From: Haladaptatus sp. R4
GTDB lineage: Archaea; Halobacteriota; Halobacteria; Halobacteriales; Haladaptataceae
Direction of reading: 5' to 3'
Length of the DNA: 64,000 bases
Assembly (NCBI RefSeq): GCF_001625445.1
Contig: NZ_LWHG01000021.1
Coordinates: forward strand, 868,001-932,000
In this document: in pieces, positions 26,981-34,805 of the stretch
Layout of the letters: every line of letters begins with the position of its first letter
Position numbering within the stretch: position 1 is the stretch's first letter
Position numbers and translations under genes: made by a program
Notes under the pieces: model-generated
Databases searched by the model: none
Seen by the model: only the letters and a program-made list of their open reading frames with translations
Told to the model about the DNA's origin: nothing

Positions 26981-27976
26981 ATGAAGCAGTACCTCGGACT
27001 CGTCGAGGACGTTCTCGGGGACGGAACCTACAAGCCCAATCGAACCGGCGTAGACACGATTTCCACGTTCAGCCAGCACTACGAGGTGGACCTGCGCGAC
27101 GGCTTTCCGCTGTTGACCACCAAGGCGATGGACGGTGCTCGGTGGAATTCGATGCTCCACGAACTCCTCTGGTATCTGTCAGGAGAAGAGCACATCCGAA
27201 ACCTCCGCAAAGAGACCGGAATCTGGAACGAGTGGTCGAACGAAGAAGGCCACCTCGACACGGCCTACGGTCGGTTCTGGCGGCGCTTTCCGGTTCCCGA
27301 GGAGGGTCTACCGGGCGAATCGTGGCCCGAGGACGGCAACCGCTGGATGAACGAGGACGGGACCTTCGACCAGATTCAGTACGTCATCGACGGTCTCAAC
27401 GAGAATCCGAACTCGCGCCGGTTCGTCGTTTCGGCTTGGCACCCCGCGAATGCGGCCGTCTCGCTGCTTCCGCCGTGTCACTACACCTTCGTCATCAACG
27501 TTCAGGGCGACGGTACCCTGAACCTGCACCTCACCCAGCGTTCGGGCGACGTGGCACTCGGCATTCCGTTCAATATCGCGGCTTACGCCCTGATGGCGAC
27601 CGTGCTCGCTAAACAGACCGGTTTCGAGGTGGGCAAATTCTCCCACACAGTCGTAGATGCACACGTCTACTGCGGCGAAGGAGAACGCGGCGAGTGGTAC
27701 CGCGACAACCTTTCGGACCTGCAATTGCGCATCGCCGACGTGGACGAGAAATCGGGGTACGAGGAAGTCCGCGAGTGGTTGGAATCGGAAGCACCCGCCG
27801 AGGAGACCGAACGCCTCGACCACGTTCCGGGCCTGCTGACCCAACTCTCGCGCGAACCCAAATCGAAGCCGGAAATCGACATCGCGGCGGATTCCATCGA
27901 CGAGTTGAGCTACGAGGACATCACGCTCCGGGAGTACGACGCTCATCCCGGTCTGAAATTCAGCGTGGCGGAATGA
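26981..27976 (+). CDS. thyA: Thymidylate synthase (ThyA)
   Basis: A 331-residue ThyA: N-terminal NRTGVDTISTFSQHYEVDL, catalytic Cys in LLPPCHYTFV near residue 166, nucleotide-binding QRSGDVALGIPFNIAAYALM near 187-206, and C-terminal DAHPGLKFSVAE. It converts dUMP to dTMP using methylene-tetrahydrofolate. An acidic insert near 225-285 is longer than in E. coli, as usual in haloarchaea. The stop overlaps the start of the dihydrofolate reductase gene (ATGA), which regenerates its cofactor. Confidence 0.97.
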   Translation: MKQYLGLVEDVLGDGTYKPNRTGVDTISTFSQHYEVDLRDGFPLLTTKAMDGARWNSMLHELLWYLSGEEHIRNLRKETGIWNEWSNEEGHLDTAYGRFWRRFPVPEEGLPGESWPEDGNRWMNEDGTFDQIQYVIDGLNENPNSRRFVVSAWHPANAAVSLLPPCHYTFVINVQGDGTLNLHLTQRSGDVALGIPFNIAAYALMATVLAKQTGFEVGKFSHTVVDAHVYCGEGERGEWYRDNLSDLQLRIADVDEKSGYEEVREWLESEAPAEETERLDHVPGLLTQLSREPKSKPEIDIAADSIDELSYEDITLREYDAHPGLKFSVAE

Positions 27977-28452
27977 CCCGTCTGGTCCTCATCGCCGCGA
28001 TTGCGGAAAACGGCGTCATCGGCAACGACGGCGGCATGCCGTGGCATTATTCGGAGGATATGCGGCACTTCAAGGAGACGACGATGGGCCACCCCGTCGT
28101 CATGGGTCGGACGACCTACGAGAGCATCGCGGCACAGATGGATGGCCCGCTCCCGGGCCGAACGAACGTCGTGTTGAGTCGGTCGAACCCGGACCTTCCG
28201 GAGGAAGTCGTCCTCGTCCACGGCGTGGAGGAAGCGATGGCGGAAATCGAGGAACTGGACGACGTCGCCTACATCACCGGCGGCGCGGCGGTGTACGAGC
28301 AGTTCCTCCCGCACGCGGACGAGATGATCCTCACGGAGATTCACGAATCCTACGAGGGGGACACGTACTTCCCCGAGTGGGACCCGGAGGAGTGGCGAGA
28401 AGTCGAGCGCGACGAGCGCGACGAATTCGACTTCGTTCGCTACGAGCGGTGA
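27973..28452 (+). CDS. folA: Dihydrofolate reductase
   Basis: A 159-residue DHFR: LIAAIAENGVIGNDGGMPWH at residues 5-24 with the catalytic acidic residue in the next helix (SEDMRHFKETTMG), NADPH segment VVMGRTTYESI, and YITGGAAVYEQFLPHAD near 96-112. It reduces dihydrofolate made by thymidylate synthase. It is coupled to thyA by a four-base overlap. Its 3' end overlaps the convergent membrane-protein gene by 13 bases. Confidence 0.97.
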   Translation: MTRLVLIAAIAENGVIGNDGGMPWHYSEDMRHFKETTMGHPVVMGRTTYESIAAQMDGPLPGRTNVVLSRSNPDLPEEVVLVHGVEEAMAEIEELDDVAYITGGAAVYEQFLPHADEMILTEIHESYEGDTYFPEWDPEEWREVERDERDEFDFVRYER

Positions 28453-28823
28453 GGAACCGCCGCACGGAGTTTTCTGTCGAGCTTAAATCGCACGACGAGG
28501 AACGCAAACAGCGTGCCGACCATCCACGTCGTGAGTAGGGGGATGAGTGCGTAGGCGTCCTCCGTTCCCGTGAGCGATCCGATCAATCCCGATCCAAGGA
28601 GAGTCAGAAGGCCGAACAGCGCGACGCGTTTCGGTGCTGCGGGACGGTAGTACAGACAGAGACCCGTCGTCAGAATCGCCGCTGCGAACGGCAAGTCGGA
28701 CAGCAAACGATCGTATCCACCTCCGGGTCCGATGAAGAGTAGTGGGGTAAACACCGCACCAGCACCGACGTAATACCAGAAGAGGTCAGCGAATTTCCCC
28801 ATCTCGTCGGCGAATTCACCCAT
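28440..28823 (-). CDS. Small four-helix membrane protein, unknown
   Basis: A 127-residue protein with four hydrophobic helices (about residues 13-32, 42-58, 67-84 and 92-111) and a basic C-terminal tail (RFKLDRKLRAAV). I do not recognise a family. It is the second gene of a tight pair: its start ATG abuts the stop of the upstream membrane gene at 28824. It converges on the dihydrofolate reductase with a 13-base overlap. Confidence 0.7.
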   Translation of the reverse strand: MGEFADEMGKFADLFWYYVGAGAVFTPLLFIGPGGGYDRLLSDLPFAAAILTTGLCLYYRPAAPKRVALFGLLTLLGSGLIGSLTGTEDAYALIPLLTTWMVGTLFAFLVVRFKLDRKLRAAVPHRS

Positions 28824-29198
28824 CTACGCCCCGCTCCGTCGGAACCGGACGCGTGGTTTCGCCCACGCGGCGAACGCGCCGATGGCTACGGCGATAGCCC
28901 ACGTTGTCAACGCGGCCGGTCTGTTGGCGGGCGTGAGACTGATTTCGAGGCCAGCCCACAGAACACCGATCGCCACGGAGCTGGCGAGCGAGAACAGCCA
29001 GACCTGTCCGTAGGAGACCGGGAGCAGATCGAAGGCGACGAGTACGCCAACGACAAGACCGGGGATGCAGACGAGGAGAGTCCCGACCCAGTGGGGGCTA
29101 ACGATGAACAAATCGAGAAGCGCGATGAATGGAAGTGGAAGCATGATAACGCTCCCGACGACGATGCCGACCTGTTCCAGACGGCGGGGGAGGGACAT
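28824..29198 (-). CDS. Small four-helix membrane protein, unknown
   Basis: A 124-residue protein with four hydrophobic segments (about 9-31, 37-55, 66-83 and 94-112) and a basic end PRVRFRRSGA. No family is recognised. It is immediately followed by another small membrane protein, so the two may form a complex. The gap to tbp (29199-29293) contains no gene. Confidence 0.7.
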   Translation of the reverse strand: MSLPRRLEQVGIVVGSVIMLPLPFIALLDLFIVSPHWVGTLLVCIPGLVVGVLVAFDLLPVSYGQVWLFSLASSVAIGVLWAGLEISLTPANRPAALTTWAIAVAIGAFAAWAKPRVRFRRSGA

Positions 29199-29293
29199 AC
29201 TGTCAAGTTAATCAGGTGAGGATAAATGTTTTCTCGTCGGGGAGTCCGACGATGTCACTCCGAGAAAGGCGGGAAAGGGAAAATCGAAAGAGA

Positions 29294-29854
29294 TTATTCC
29301 AGCAGACCGAGTTCTTCGAGCCGCGAGACGATTTTATCGACTGCCTGTTCCGCATCTTCGGGCTTCTTGCCGCCGGTGATGACGAGTTTGCCGGAGCCGA
29401 ACAGCAGGGCAACGACTTCGGGTTCGTCGAGACGGTAAACGAGGCCGGGGAACTGCTCGGGTTCGTACTCGATGTTCTCCAGACCGAGACCGATGGCGAT
29501 GGCGTTGAGGTTGAGGTTGCGTCCGAGGTCCGCGCTCGTAACGATGTTCTGGACGACGATTTCGGGGTCGTCGTTCACCTGAATGTTCAGCTCTCGGAGC
29601 TTGTCGAAGACGATTTCGAGACTCTCGTGGACGTCGGCAGTGCTCTTTGCACCGGTGCAGACGATTTTACCGGAGCGGAAGATGAGTGCGGCAGACTTCG
29701 GGTTCTGCGTACGGTAAACGAGACCGGGGAACTGCTCTGGATCGTAATCCGCGCCCTCCAAGTCCATGGCGACACTTTGAAGGTCGAGTTCCTGCCCGAT
29801 GCCCGTCGAGGCGACCACGTTTTCAATGTTGATGGTTTCCTTTGGGTCGGTCAT
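29294..29854 (-). CDS. tbp: TATA-box-binding protein
   Basis: A 186-residue TBP with the two direct repeats of the saddle: first repeat INIENVVASTGIGQELDL, FPGLVYRTQNPKSAALIF, GKIVCTGAKS; second repeat VQNIVTSADLGRNLNLNAI, FPGLVYRLDEPEVVALLF, GKLVITGGKKPED. It recruits TFB and RNA polymerase to haloarchaeal promoters. Haloarchaea often have several TBPs; this is the only one here. The promoter carries a palindrome between the TATA box and the start. Confidence 0.97.
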   Translation of the reverse strand: MTDPKETINIENVVASTGIGQELDLQSVAMDLEGADYDPEQFPGLVYRTQNPKSAALIFRSGKIVCTGAKSTADVHESLEIVFDKLRELNIQVNDDPEIVVQNIVTSADLGRNLNLNAIAIGLGLENIEYEPEQFPGLVYRLDEPEVVALLFGSGKLVITGGKKPEDAEQAVDKIVSRLEELGLLE

Positions 29855-29861
29855 AGCGCGA

Positions 29862-29889
29862 CTTAAATGACGTATTTAAGGTTTATAAA
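29862..29889 (-). promoter_or_regulatory. tbp promoter: TATA box with adjacent palindrome
   Basis: Read on the minus strand, TTTATAAA (29882-29889) lies 28-35 bases upstream of the tbp ATG. It is followed by the inverted repeat CTTAAAT-N5-ATTTAAG at 29862-29880, which sits where the transcription start should be. The palindrome is itself AT-rich enough to be a second TBP or repressor site. Confidence 0.55.
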
Positions 29890-30173
29890 GGTTGGTAGTC
29901 CAGACTGACACGTCTCAGCCACCCTTTATGAGCGGACTGCGGACGAAATATTGATGTCGGAGCCCCTATCGACGGCAATATTGGTGTTTTCGCGTCCTCG
30001 AAACGAACGGGTCTCGTTGTAAACATCTCACATTTTATCGGACCGGTTTTCGTCAGCAGGTCCGCGACGAACCGCCTCCGATGGAGGACGCGAAATGGGT
30101 TTCAATCGAGCGGAGCGGTCGTCCTCTGAACGGCATATCGTCGGCTTCGACACGCTGAAGGCGTGAGAAACGC
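29890..30173. other. Intergenic region between tbp and samp2, no gene seen
   Basis: The gap between the two divergent genes is 331 bases long. Apart from the tbp promoter and the samp2 ribosome-binding site I see no gene. ATATTG occurs twice (in GAAATATTGATG near 29950 and GCAATATTGGTG near 29979). A 25-codon open frame near 30079 has no recognisable features. Confidence 0.5.
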
Positions 30174-30180
30174 AAGGAGG
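30174..30180 (+). promoter_or_regulatory. Strong ribosome-binding site of samp2
   Basis: AAGGAGG stands five bases before the samp2 ATG. A perfect Shine-Dalgarno is unusual in haloarchaea, where many mRNAs are leaderless, and implies that samp2 has a real 5' untranslated region. Confidence 0.7.
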
Positions 30181-30185
30181 ATCCA

Positions 30186-30383
30186 ATGAACGTGACGGTC
30201 GAAGTGGTCGGCGAGGAAAGCCACGAGTTCGACGTGGAAGACGAGGTGTACGCCGATTTGGTGTCGGCCGTGGGGTTGAGTCCGCACGAGGTGTCGGTGA
30301 TGGTGGACGGACGGCCGGTGCCGGAGGACCAACCCGTTGAGGCGGAACACGTGAAGATACTGCGACTGATAAAAGGCGGATGA
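30186..30383 (+). CDS. samp2: Ubiquitin-like small archaeal modifier protein SAMP2
   Basis: A 65-residue beta-grasp protein that begins MNVTVEVVGEE and ends in the diglycine KILRLIKGG needed for E1-type activation by UbaA. By family it is attached to lysines of target proteins and also serves as sulfur carrier for tRNA wobble uridine thiolation. It matches haloarchaeal SAMP2 in length and C-terminus. The GNAT gene overlaps its stop by four bases, so both are made together. Confidence 0.93.
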   Translation: MNVTVEVVGEESHEFDVEDEVYADLVSAVGLSPHEVSVMVDGRPVPEDQPVEAEHVKILRLIKGG

Positions 30384-30784
30384 CGGTTCGACTCGCGACC
30401 GCGGCGGACCGCCTGTCAGTGATGCGAATCGTGAACGGTGCGATGCTGGAAGTCGATGCGAAAGCGGTCGAGCGGAGAATCGATTCGGGGGACGTGTTGG
30501 TAGCCGTCGAGGAAGACAGGGTGCTCGGAGCGGCGGTGCTGGAACCGGGAGAGGACGGCACGCACATCGATGCAATCGCGGTGCGACGGGCGCGGCGGGG
30601 ACAGGGCATCGGCGGCGAACTGGTGGCGTTCGCGGCCGAGCGATGCGGAACGCTGACCGCGGACTGTGATCCGAACGTGCGACCGTTTTACGAGTCGTTG
30701 GGGTTCGACATCGAGGAACGGATGACGGATGGGAAGGAAAGCGAGGAAAAGCGGTTGTGGGGAACGCTCGAAAGCGAAGACTGA
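30380..30784 (+). CDS. GNAT family N-acetyltransferase coupled to samp2
   Basis: A 134-residue GNAT domain. The acetyl-CoA pyrophosphate loop is in VRRARRGQGIGGELV at about residues 68-82 (RRGQGIG), and the C-terminal strand and helix are FYESLGFDIEE. Its ATG overlaps the samp2 stop (ATGA). The substrate is unknown. The tight coupling to SAMP2 hints that it could act on SAMP2 or its targets, but that is inference. Confidence 0.87.
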   Translation: MTVRLATAADRLSVMRIVNGAMLEVDAKAVERRIDSGDVLVAVEEDRVLGAAVLEPGEDGTHIDAIAVRRARRGQGIGGELVAFAAERCGTLTADCDPNVRPFYESLGFDIEERMTDGKESEEKRLWGTLESED

Positions 30785-30810
30785 TATGGCGAGTTCGCCA
30801 ACGGCCGGAC

Positions 30811-31002
30811 ATGGACGAGACGAAACGACGCCGTCTCACGCTCATCTGGGTCGCGTTCGCGGCGGTGATGGTGTACTACGTCTTCGCAAGCGGATTTACC
30901 GGGTCGGTCGGTGACCTGCTCGGTCTCCTCACCGCAGCGTTGGGCGTGGTGCTCGCCGCCGTCTACTACTTCAATCCACGCGGCATGCTTACGTTCGGCT
31001 AA
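30811..31002 (+). CDS. Small two-helix membrane protein
   Basis: A 63-residue protein: basic start MDETKRRRL, one hydrophobic helix at about 10-27 and a second at about 34-53, then a short tail NPRGMLTFG. Family unknown. It follows the GNAT gene by 26 bases on the same strand and may be the third gene of the samp2 operon. ATG 30811 is chosen because the frame upstream is not hydrophobic or conserved in character. Confidence 0.65.
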   Translation: MDETKRRRLTLIWVAFAAVMVYYVFASGFTGSVGDLLGLLTAALGVVLAAVYYFNPRGMLTFG

Positions 31003-31020
31003 AAAATCGAAGCGATGGAT

Positions 31021-32403
31021 TCAGATCAACGGTGCGACCAGTTCCTTCCCCGCGTCGAGCAGGTCGGCCACCGCGTCCTCGCTTTCCCCCTCGGCGTAGA
31101 TTCGCATCTTCGGTTCGGTGCCGCTCGGCCGGACGAGCAACCACGAACCGTCGTCGAGCAGGATTTTGAAGCCGTCCTTCGTCACCATGTCGGCCACGTC
31201 CTTACCCGCGACTTCGTCGGGGAGTTCGGTTTCGAGGTCGTCGAGGACGCGCTCCTTTTCGTCGTCGGGACAATCGAGACTGACCTTGCCCTGGTGAATC
31301 TCGCCGAATTCGGCGAGGAGGTCGTCCACGCGGTCGTCGAACGGTCGTTCGTGGGCGACGGCCGCGGCCAGGAGCGCCATGAGGACGCCGTCCTTCTCGC
31401 GGACGTGGCCGCGGATGGTGAATCCGCCGCTCTCCTCGCCGCCGATGAGCGCGTCGTGTTCGCCCATCGACTCCGCGAGCCACTTGAATCCGACCGGCGT
31501 CTCGTGGACTTCCTCGCCGTGTTCCTCGGCGATACGGTCGATGAGGAAGGTGGTCGAGACGGAGCGCACCGCGGGACCCGACTCGTCTTCGAGCAGATAC
31601 TCGTACAGCGCGGCGAAGACGAGGTTTTCGTCCAGATAGCCGCGTTCGGGCGTCACGATGGCAATTCTGTCGGCGTCGCCGTCGTTGGCGATACCGAGGT
31701 CCGCGTCGCCGTCCTCGACCGCTTCGATGAGGTCTTGGAGGTTTTCCTCGCTCGGTTCGGGCGGTGTGCCGCCGAATTCCGGGTCCTGATCGCAGTTGAG
31801 TCGTTCGACACTCGCACCGGCGTCTTCGAGGAGTCGGTCGGTGATGCCTCGACCGCTGCCGTGCATGGCGTCGTAGACGACCGAGAGGCCGTCGAAGTCG
31901 GCGTCCACGAGGTCGAAGGCGTGTTTTTCGTAGGGGTCGACGAGGTCCTCCTCGCTGACGGACCCGTACTCCGATTCGGGGAGGGGGTCGGGTTCGGCGA
32001 GTCGAGCCATGATCTCGTCGGTGACTTCGGGGAGGGCGGGTGCGCCGTCCGACGGGATGAACTTCACGCCGTTGTACTCCGGCGGGTTGTGGCTCGCGGT
32101 TATCATCAGGCCGCCCGCGAGGTTGCGGTCCACCAAGGTCCACGCGAGGATCGGCGTCGGGGTGTCGCGTTCGGCGACGAGTACGTCGAACCCGTTCGCG
32201 GCGAGAACTCGGCAGAGGTCTTCCGCGAACCCGCGTGAGGTTTCGCGGGCGTCGTAGCTGATCGCGACCGTTTCTCCCGCTCGGTCTTCGACCTCGCGCA
32301 GGTAGTCGGCGACTGCTTGGCCGACGATCTGCACGCGCGGGGAGGTGAACTCGTCGAGCGTCGCGCGCCAACCGTCGGTTCCGAACGAAATCGGCGTGTC
32401 CAT
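31021..32403 (-). CDS. Phosphoglucomutase/phosphomannomutase family protein
   Basis: A 460-residue alpha-D-phosphohexomutase: N-terminal FGTDGWRA, phosphoserine loop ITASHNPPEYNG at about residues 100-111, metal-binding DGDADRIA near 249-256, sugar-binding GGEESGGF near 334-341, and phosphate loop RPSGTEPKMR near 424-433. It interconverts hexose 1- and 6-phosphates; whether glucose, mannose or glucosamine is preferred cannot be told. It converges on the samp2 operon and is divergent from the FMN reductase. Confidence 0.93.
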   Translation of the reverse strand: MDTPISFGTDGWRATLDEFTSPRVQIVGQAVADYLREVEDRAGETVAISYDARETSRGFAEDLCRVLAANGFDVLVAERDTPTPILAWTLVDRNLAGGLMITASHNPPEYNGVKFIPSDGAPALPEVTDEIMARLAEPDPLPESEYGSVSEEDLVDPYEKHAFDLVDADFDGLSVVYDAMHGSGRGITDRLLEDAGASVERLNCDQDPEFGGTPPEPSEENLQDLIEAVEDGDADLGIANDGDADRIAIVTPERGYLDENLVFAALYEYLLEDESGPAVRSVSTTFLIDRIAEEHGEEVHETPVGFKWLAESMGEHDALIGGEESGGFTIRGHVREKDGVLMALLAAAVAHERPFDDRVDDLLAEFGEIHQGKVSLDCPDDEKERVLDDLETELPDEVAGKDVADMVTKDGFKILLDDGSWLLVRPSGTEPKMRIYAEGESEDAVADLLDAGKELVAPLI

Positions 32404-32611
32404 ACATCGTTCGTCATCGGGGATGTCGAAAAAACCACCGTGTCGAAGTTTGACACAGAAGTGGCAAGCATGCAACCAAAGTGCGCTTTCGGAAACCGCC
32501 TCGTACGCTCCGCCCGTCCGACCAGCCGTTCTTCACGAGGCGAACACGAACCGAAAATTGGTTGGAGTCGAACACGCCGGTTAAACGTTCTCGGTTCCAA
32601 GGTGTCCAATA

Positions 32612-33205
32612 ATGCAACGGACACCGAATGTCATCGCGGTATGCGGCAGCATGCGCGATGGCAGTCACACACGAACCGCTTTGAAGCACGTCCTCGATGC
32701 CGCGGAGGCGGAAGGCGCGGAGACGGAACTCATCGACCCGCGCGAGTACGACCTCCCCATCTTCGATCCGGACGAGGAAGAACCGGAAGACGCCGTCGAG
32801 ATCAAGCGGAAGATTCGGGAAGCCGACTCGGTCATCATCGGCAGTCCGGTTTACCACGGCTCGTACACCTCCGCGTTCCGGAACGTCCACGACTACTGTA
32901 GCTTCGACGAGTTCGAGGACACCACGGTCGGCCTGCTCGCGGTCGCCGGTGGCGGTTCCTACGGAAGCACGCTCGATCACATGCGGATCACGGTCCGCGG
33001 CGTCCACGGCTGGGTACTCCCCCATCAGGTCGGTATTCGGAACGCATACGAGCAGTTCGACGACGACGAGTTCGTCGACGGCGATTTGGAAGCGCGCGTC
33101 CGAAAGCTGGGCGAGCAGGCCGTCAAATACGCCTTTCTCGACCCCAACGTGACCTCCTCGGAGGCCGACGAAGAGGTGGCGGACGAAGCCGCCGCTGACG
33201 ACTGA
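32612..33205 (+). CDS. NADPH-dependent FMN reductase family flavoprotein
   Basis: A 197-residue flavodoxin-like protein: N-terminal phosphate loop CGSMRDGSHTRTAL at about residues 11-24, PREYDLPIFDPDEEE, the family segment SPVYHGSYTSAFRNVHDY near 75-92, and AVAGGGSYGSTLDHMR near 110. Relatives (NAD(P)H:quinone or azo reductases) move two electrons from NADPH through FMN. The C-terminus is an acidic Glu/Ala tail. Single gene. Confidence 0.92.
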   Translation: MQRTPNVIAVCGSMRDGSHTRTALKHVLDAAEAEGAETELIDPREYDLPIFDPDEEEPEDAVEIKRKIREADSVIIGSPVYHGSYTSAFRNVHDYCSFDEFEDTTVGLLAVAGGGSYGSTLDHMRITVRGVHGWVLPHQVGIRNAYEQFDDDEFVDGDLEARVRKLGEQAVKYAFLDPNVTSSEADEEVADEAAADD

Positions 33206-33237
33206 AAACGGTCTCGAACTGCGACCCACTCTACGAA

Positions 33238-33480
33238 CTACTCTATCAACCGCTCTTTCTGCCGACGGCTGAGCTGTTTGATCCGATATTCGCGGGACAT
33301 CGCGGCCGATTTCGAGTCGAATCGCTCGGTGTAGCGGAGCGTGACGGGAGTTCTTCCGCGGGTGTATTTCGCCCCGTTTCCGGCGTCGTGTTCGGCGACT
33401 CGACGAGTGACGTCGGTCGTGTACCCCGTGTAAAAAGTGCCGTCACTGCATTCGACGACGTACACCCAATGGTCGGTCAC
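33238..33480 (-). CDS. GIY-YIG domain protein (UPF0213 type)
   Basis: An 80-residue single GIY-YIG domain: [20 protein letters not shown] at about residues 4-23 (degenerate YVV/YTG motif), catalytic-type Arg in [20 protein letters not shown], and the terminal [23 protein letters not shown]. Small stand-alone members are presumed nucleases, probably in DNA maintenance, but activity is unproven. GTG 33480 gives the family N-terminus; an upstream in-frame start at 33537 would add 19 residues of low likeness. It lies just downstream of the small zinc-finger gene on the same strand. Confidence 0.88.
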   Translation of the reverse strand: MTDHWVYVVECSDGTFYTGYTTDVTRRVAEHDAGNGAKYTRGRTPVTLRYTERFDSKSAAMSREYRIKQLSRRQKERLIE

Positions 33481-33543
33481 ACCTGACAGGCTTCGCGTGG
33501 TTCTTCTTCGTCCTGTCGATTCCGCCCGGGCCGCCACAGTGGG

Positions 33544-33693
33544 CTATACTTTTTGCGCACGCTCTCGTGCCACCTCGGCGATACCTGCGTTCGCCGAGCA
33601 AGCAGGGCAAGCGCGGATGTAACCGGATTCGTCAGCGAAGACGCGCGCAAATCGTTCCGAGACATGCGCGCCACAGTGGTCACAGTTTGGCAT
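33544..33693 (-). CDS. 49-residue zinc-finger protein (CxxC...CxxC)
   Basis: On the minus strand, ATG 33693 to TAG 33544 encodes a 49-residue protein. It starts MPNCDHCGAHVSERFARVFA, carries a second pair in IRACPACSANAG at about residues 26-37, and ends ERAQKV. The two CxxC pairs 22 residues apart form a zinc ribbon of the kind found in many tiny haloarchaeal proteins (DUF7563-like). Such proteins are often regulators or nucleic-acid binders, but no function is known here. It precedes the GIY-YIG gene by 63 bases and may share its transcript. Confidence 0.8.
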   Translation of the reverse strand: MPNCDHCGAHVSERFARVFADESGYIRACPACSANAGIAEVARERAQKV

Positions 33694-33933
33694 GCTGTCA
33701 GCCGACGATTGGTCGTCGGCATCCGGTGCTTCGATTCGAGCGCGTAAATATGCTTTCCAAATTCCGACCCAAATTCAGGGATTCAGAATATTTGTTTTTC
33801 TAACCGGCAATGATATAGTGGGAAAACGAGTTCAGATTGTTCAAAGCGAGACGAAGTTTTCGAATCGCAAAATTCTGGATGGGGCCCCTCCATTTCCGGT
33901 GGAGTCCGTTCGGTTGGGACACTCAGTGTTCGC

Positions 33934-34494
33934 TCAGTGGCCGTCCCACGTCTGCTCGCCCGCAGGAATCAGCACGTCGAGCCAGTTTTCCTCGGGCGGG
34001 AGCGGACAGGAAAACGTCTCGCTGTAGGCGCAGAACGGGGAGTACGCCACGTTGAAGTCGAGAACTATCTCGTCGCCGTCCGACAGTCGGCGGTCAGGAT
34101 GGAGTTCGAGATAGCGTCCGTTTTCGTAACTCTGCTGGCCCGTCGTCTTGTCCCGGAAGGGCACGAACAGCGAATCCTGCCCCTCCTGTTGGTACACCGC
34201 GAGCGACGCATCCTCGTCGTCCACCTCGAAGTGGAGCGTCATGGTTCGAAGGTAGCGCTGTGACGGCCCCGCGGTCGTCTCCAGTTCGACGGGTTCCGGT
34301 TCGTCGTGGGCCTCGACCGCCGCTGTCACGCGGTAGTCCGCGTCCGGGTCGAAGTACGACAGGCCGTCGAAATCGTCGCGCTTTTCGGGCGGAATCGGCG
34401 ATTGCGGATGCGTGTCGAAAAAGTCGTCTTTCTCCTCGCGCATAGCGAGCAGTTCCTCGCGCCACTCCTCCTCCGTGGTGTCGAAGTCAGCCAT
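33934..34494 (-). CDS. DUF1684 family protein
   Basis: A 186-residue protein. It has the family pattern at its start (WREELLAMREEKDDFFDTHPQSPIP, no signal peptide), the middle strands SLFVPFRDKTTGQQSYENGRYLEL, and the conserved ending LDFNVAYSPFCAYSETFSCPLPPEENWL with two Cys. Function is unknown. The 240 bases between it and the zinc-finger gene (33694-33933) are AT-richer than the surroundings and contain no gene I can support. Confidence 0.88.
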   Translation of the reverse strand: MADFDTTEEEWREELLAMREEKDDFFDTHPQSPIPPEKRDDFDGLSYFDPDADYRVTAAVEAHDEPEPVELETTAGPSQRYLRTMTLHFEVDDEDASLAVYQQEGQDSLFVPFRDKTTGQQSYENGRYLELHPDRRLSDGDEIVLDFNVAYSPFCAYSETFSCPLPPEENWLDVLIPAGEQTWDGH

Positions 34495-34805
34495 ACAGGG
34501 ACGTACTGGTTCGCGCCGGATGAATCGCTCGGGATCAAGACTCGGGGCATTCTCCTACACCTCCTGTAAACACACCGCCACGAGATGGCTTTGGTTTTGA
34601 TTTTTCTGCGATTACAGTTGCCGAGCCACACCATACCGCATCGCTCCCGCCTGCTCGCGGTTTCGCCGGACAAAGTCCGGCAGACTGCCGAGCTTTGCTC
34701 GGCAATTTCACCACTCACAATCGAGGTTGCGGAGCAACCTCACGTTCCGCTCTTCGTCTCCCTTTCCACCGTAGCCTTTTGTACGAAGCCGCCGAAAATT
34801 TCGAA
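34495..34805. other. Hairpin-rich non-coding region
   Basis: These 311 bases between the divergent DUF1684 and membrane-protein genes hold no gene. They contain a segment (about 34594-34627) also found near 49935-49960, and three successive perfect hairpins with three-base loops (listed separately). Confidence 0.7.
34665..34741. repeat. Three consecutive perfect hairpins with trinucleotide loops
   Basis: Hairpin 1 (34665-34681) is GCCGGAC-AAA-GTCCGGC, hairpin 2 (34686-34704) TGCCGAGC-TTT-GCTCGGCA, hairpin 3 (34723-34741) GAGGTTGC-GGA-GCAACCTC. Arms are 7-8 bases and perfect, loops exactly three bases, and the three arm sequences are unrelated to each other. The pattern recurs at 17.8, 50.0 and 50.1 kb. 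Confidence 0.9.
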
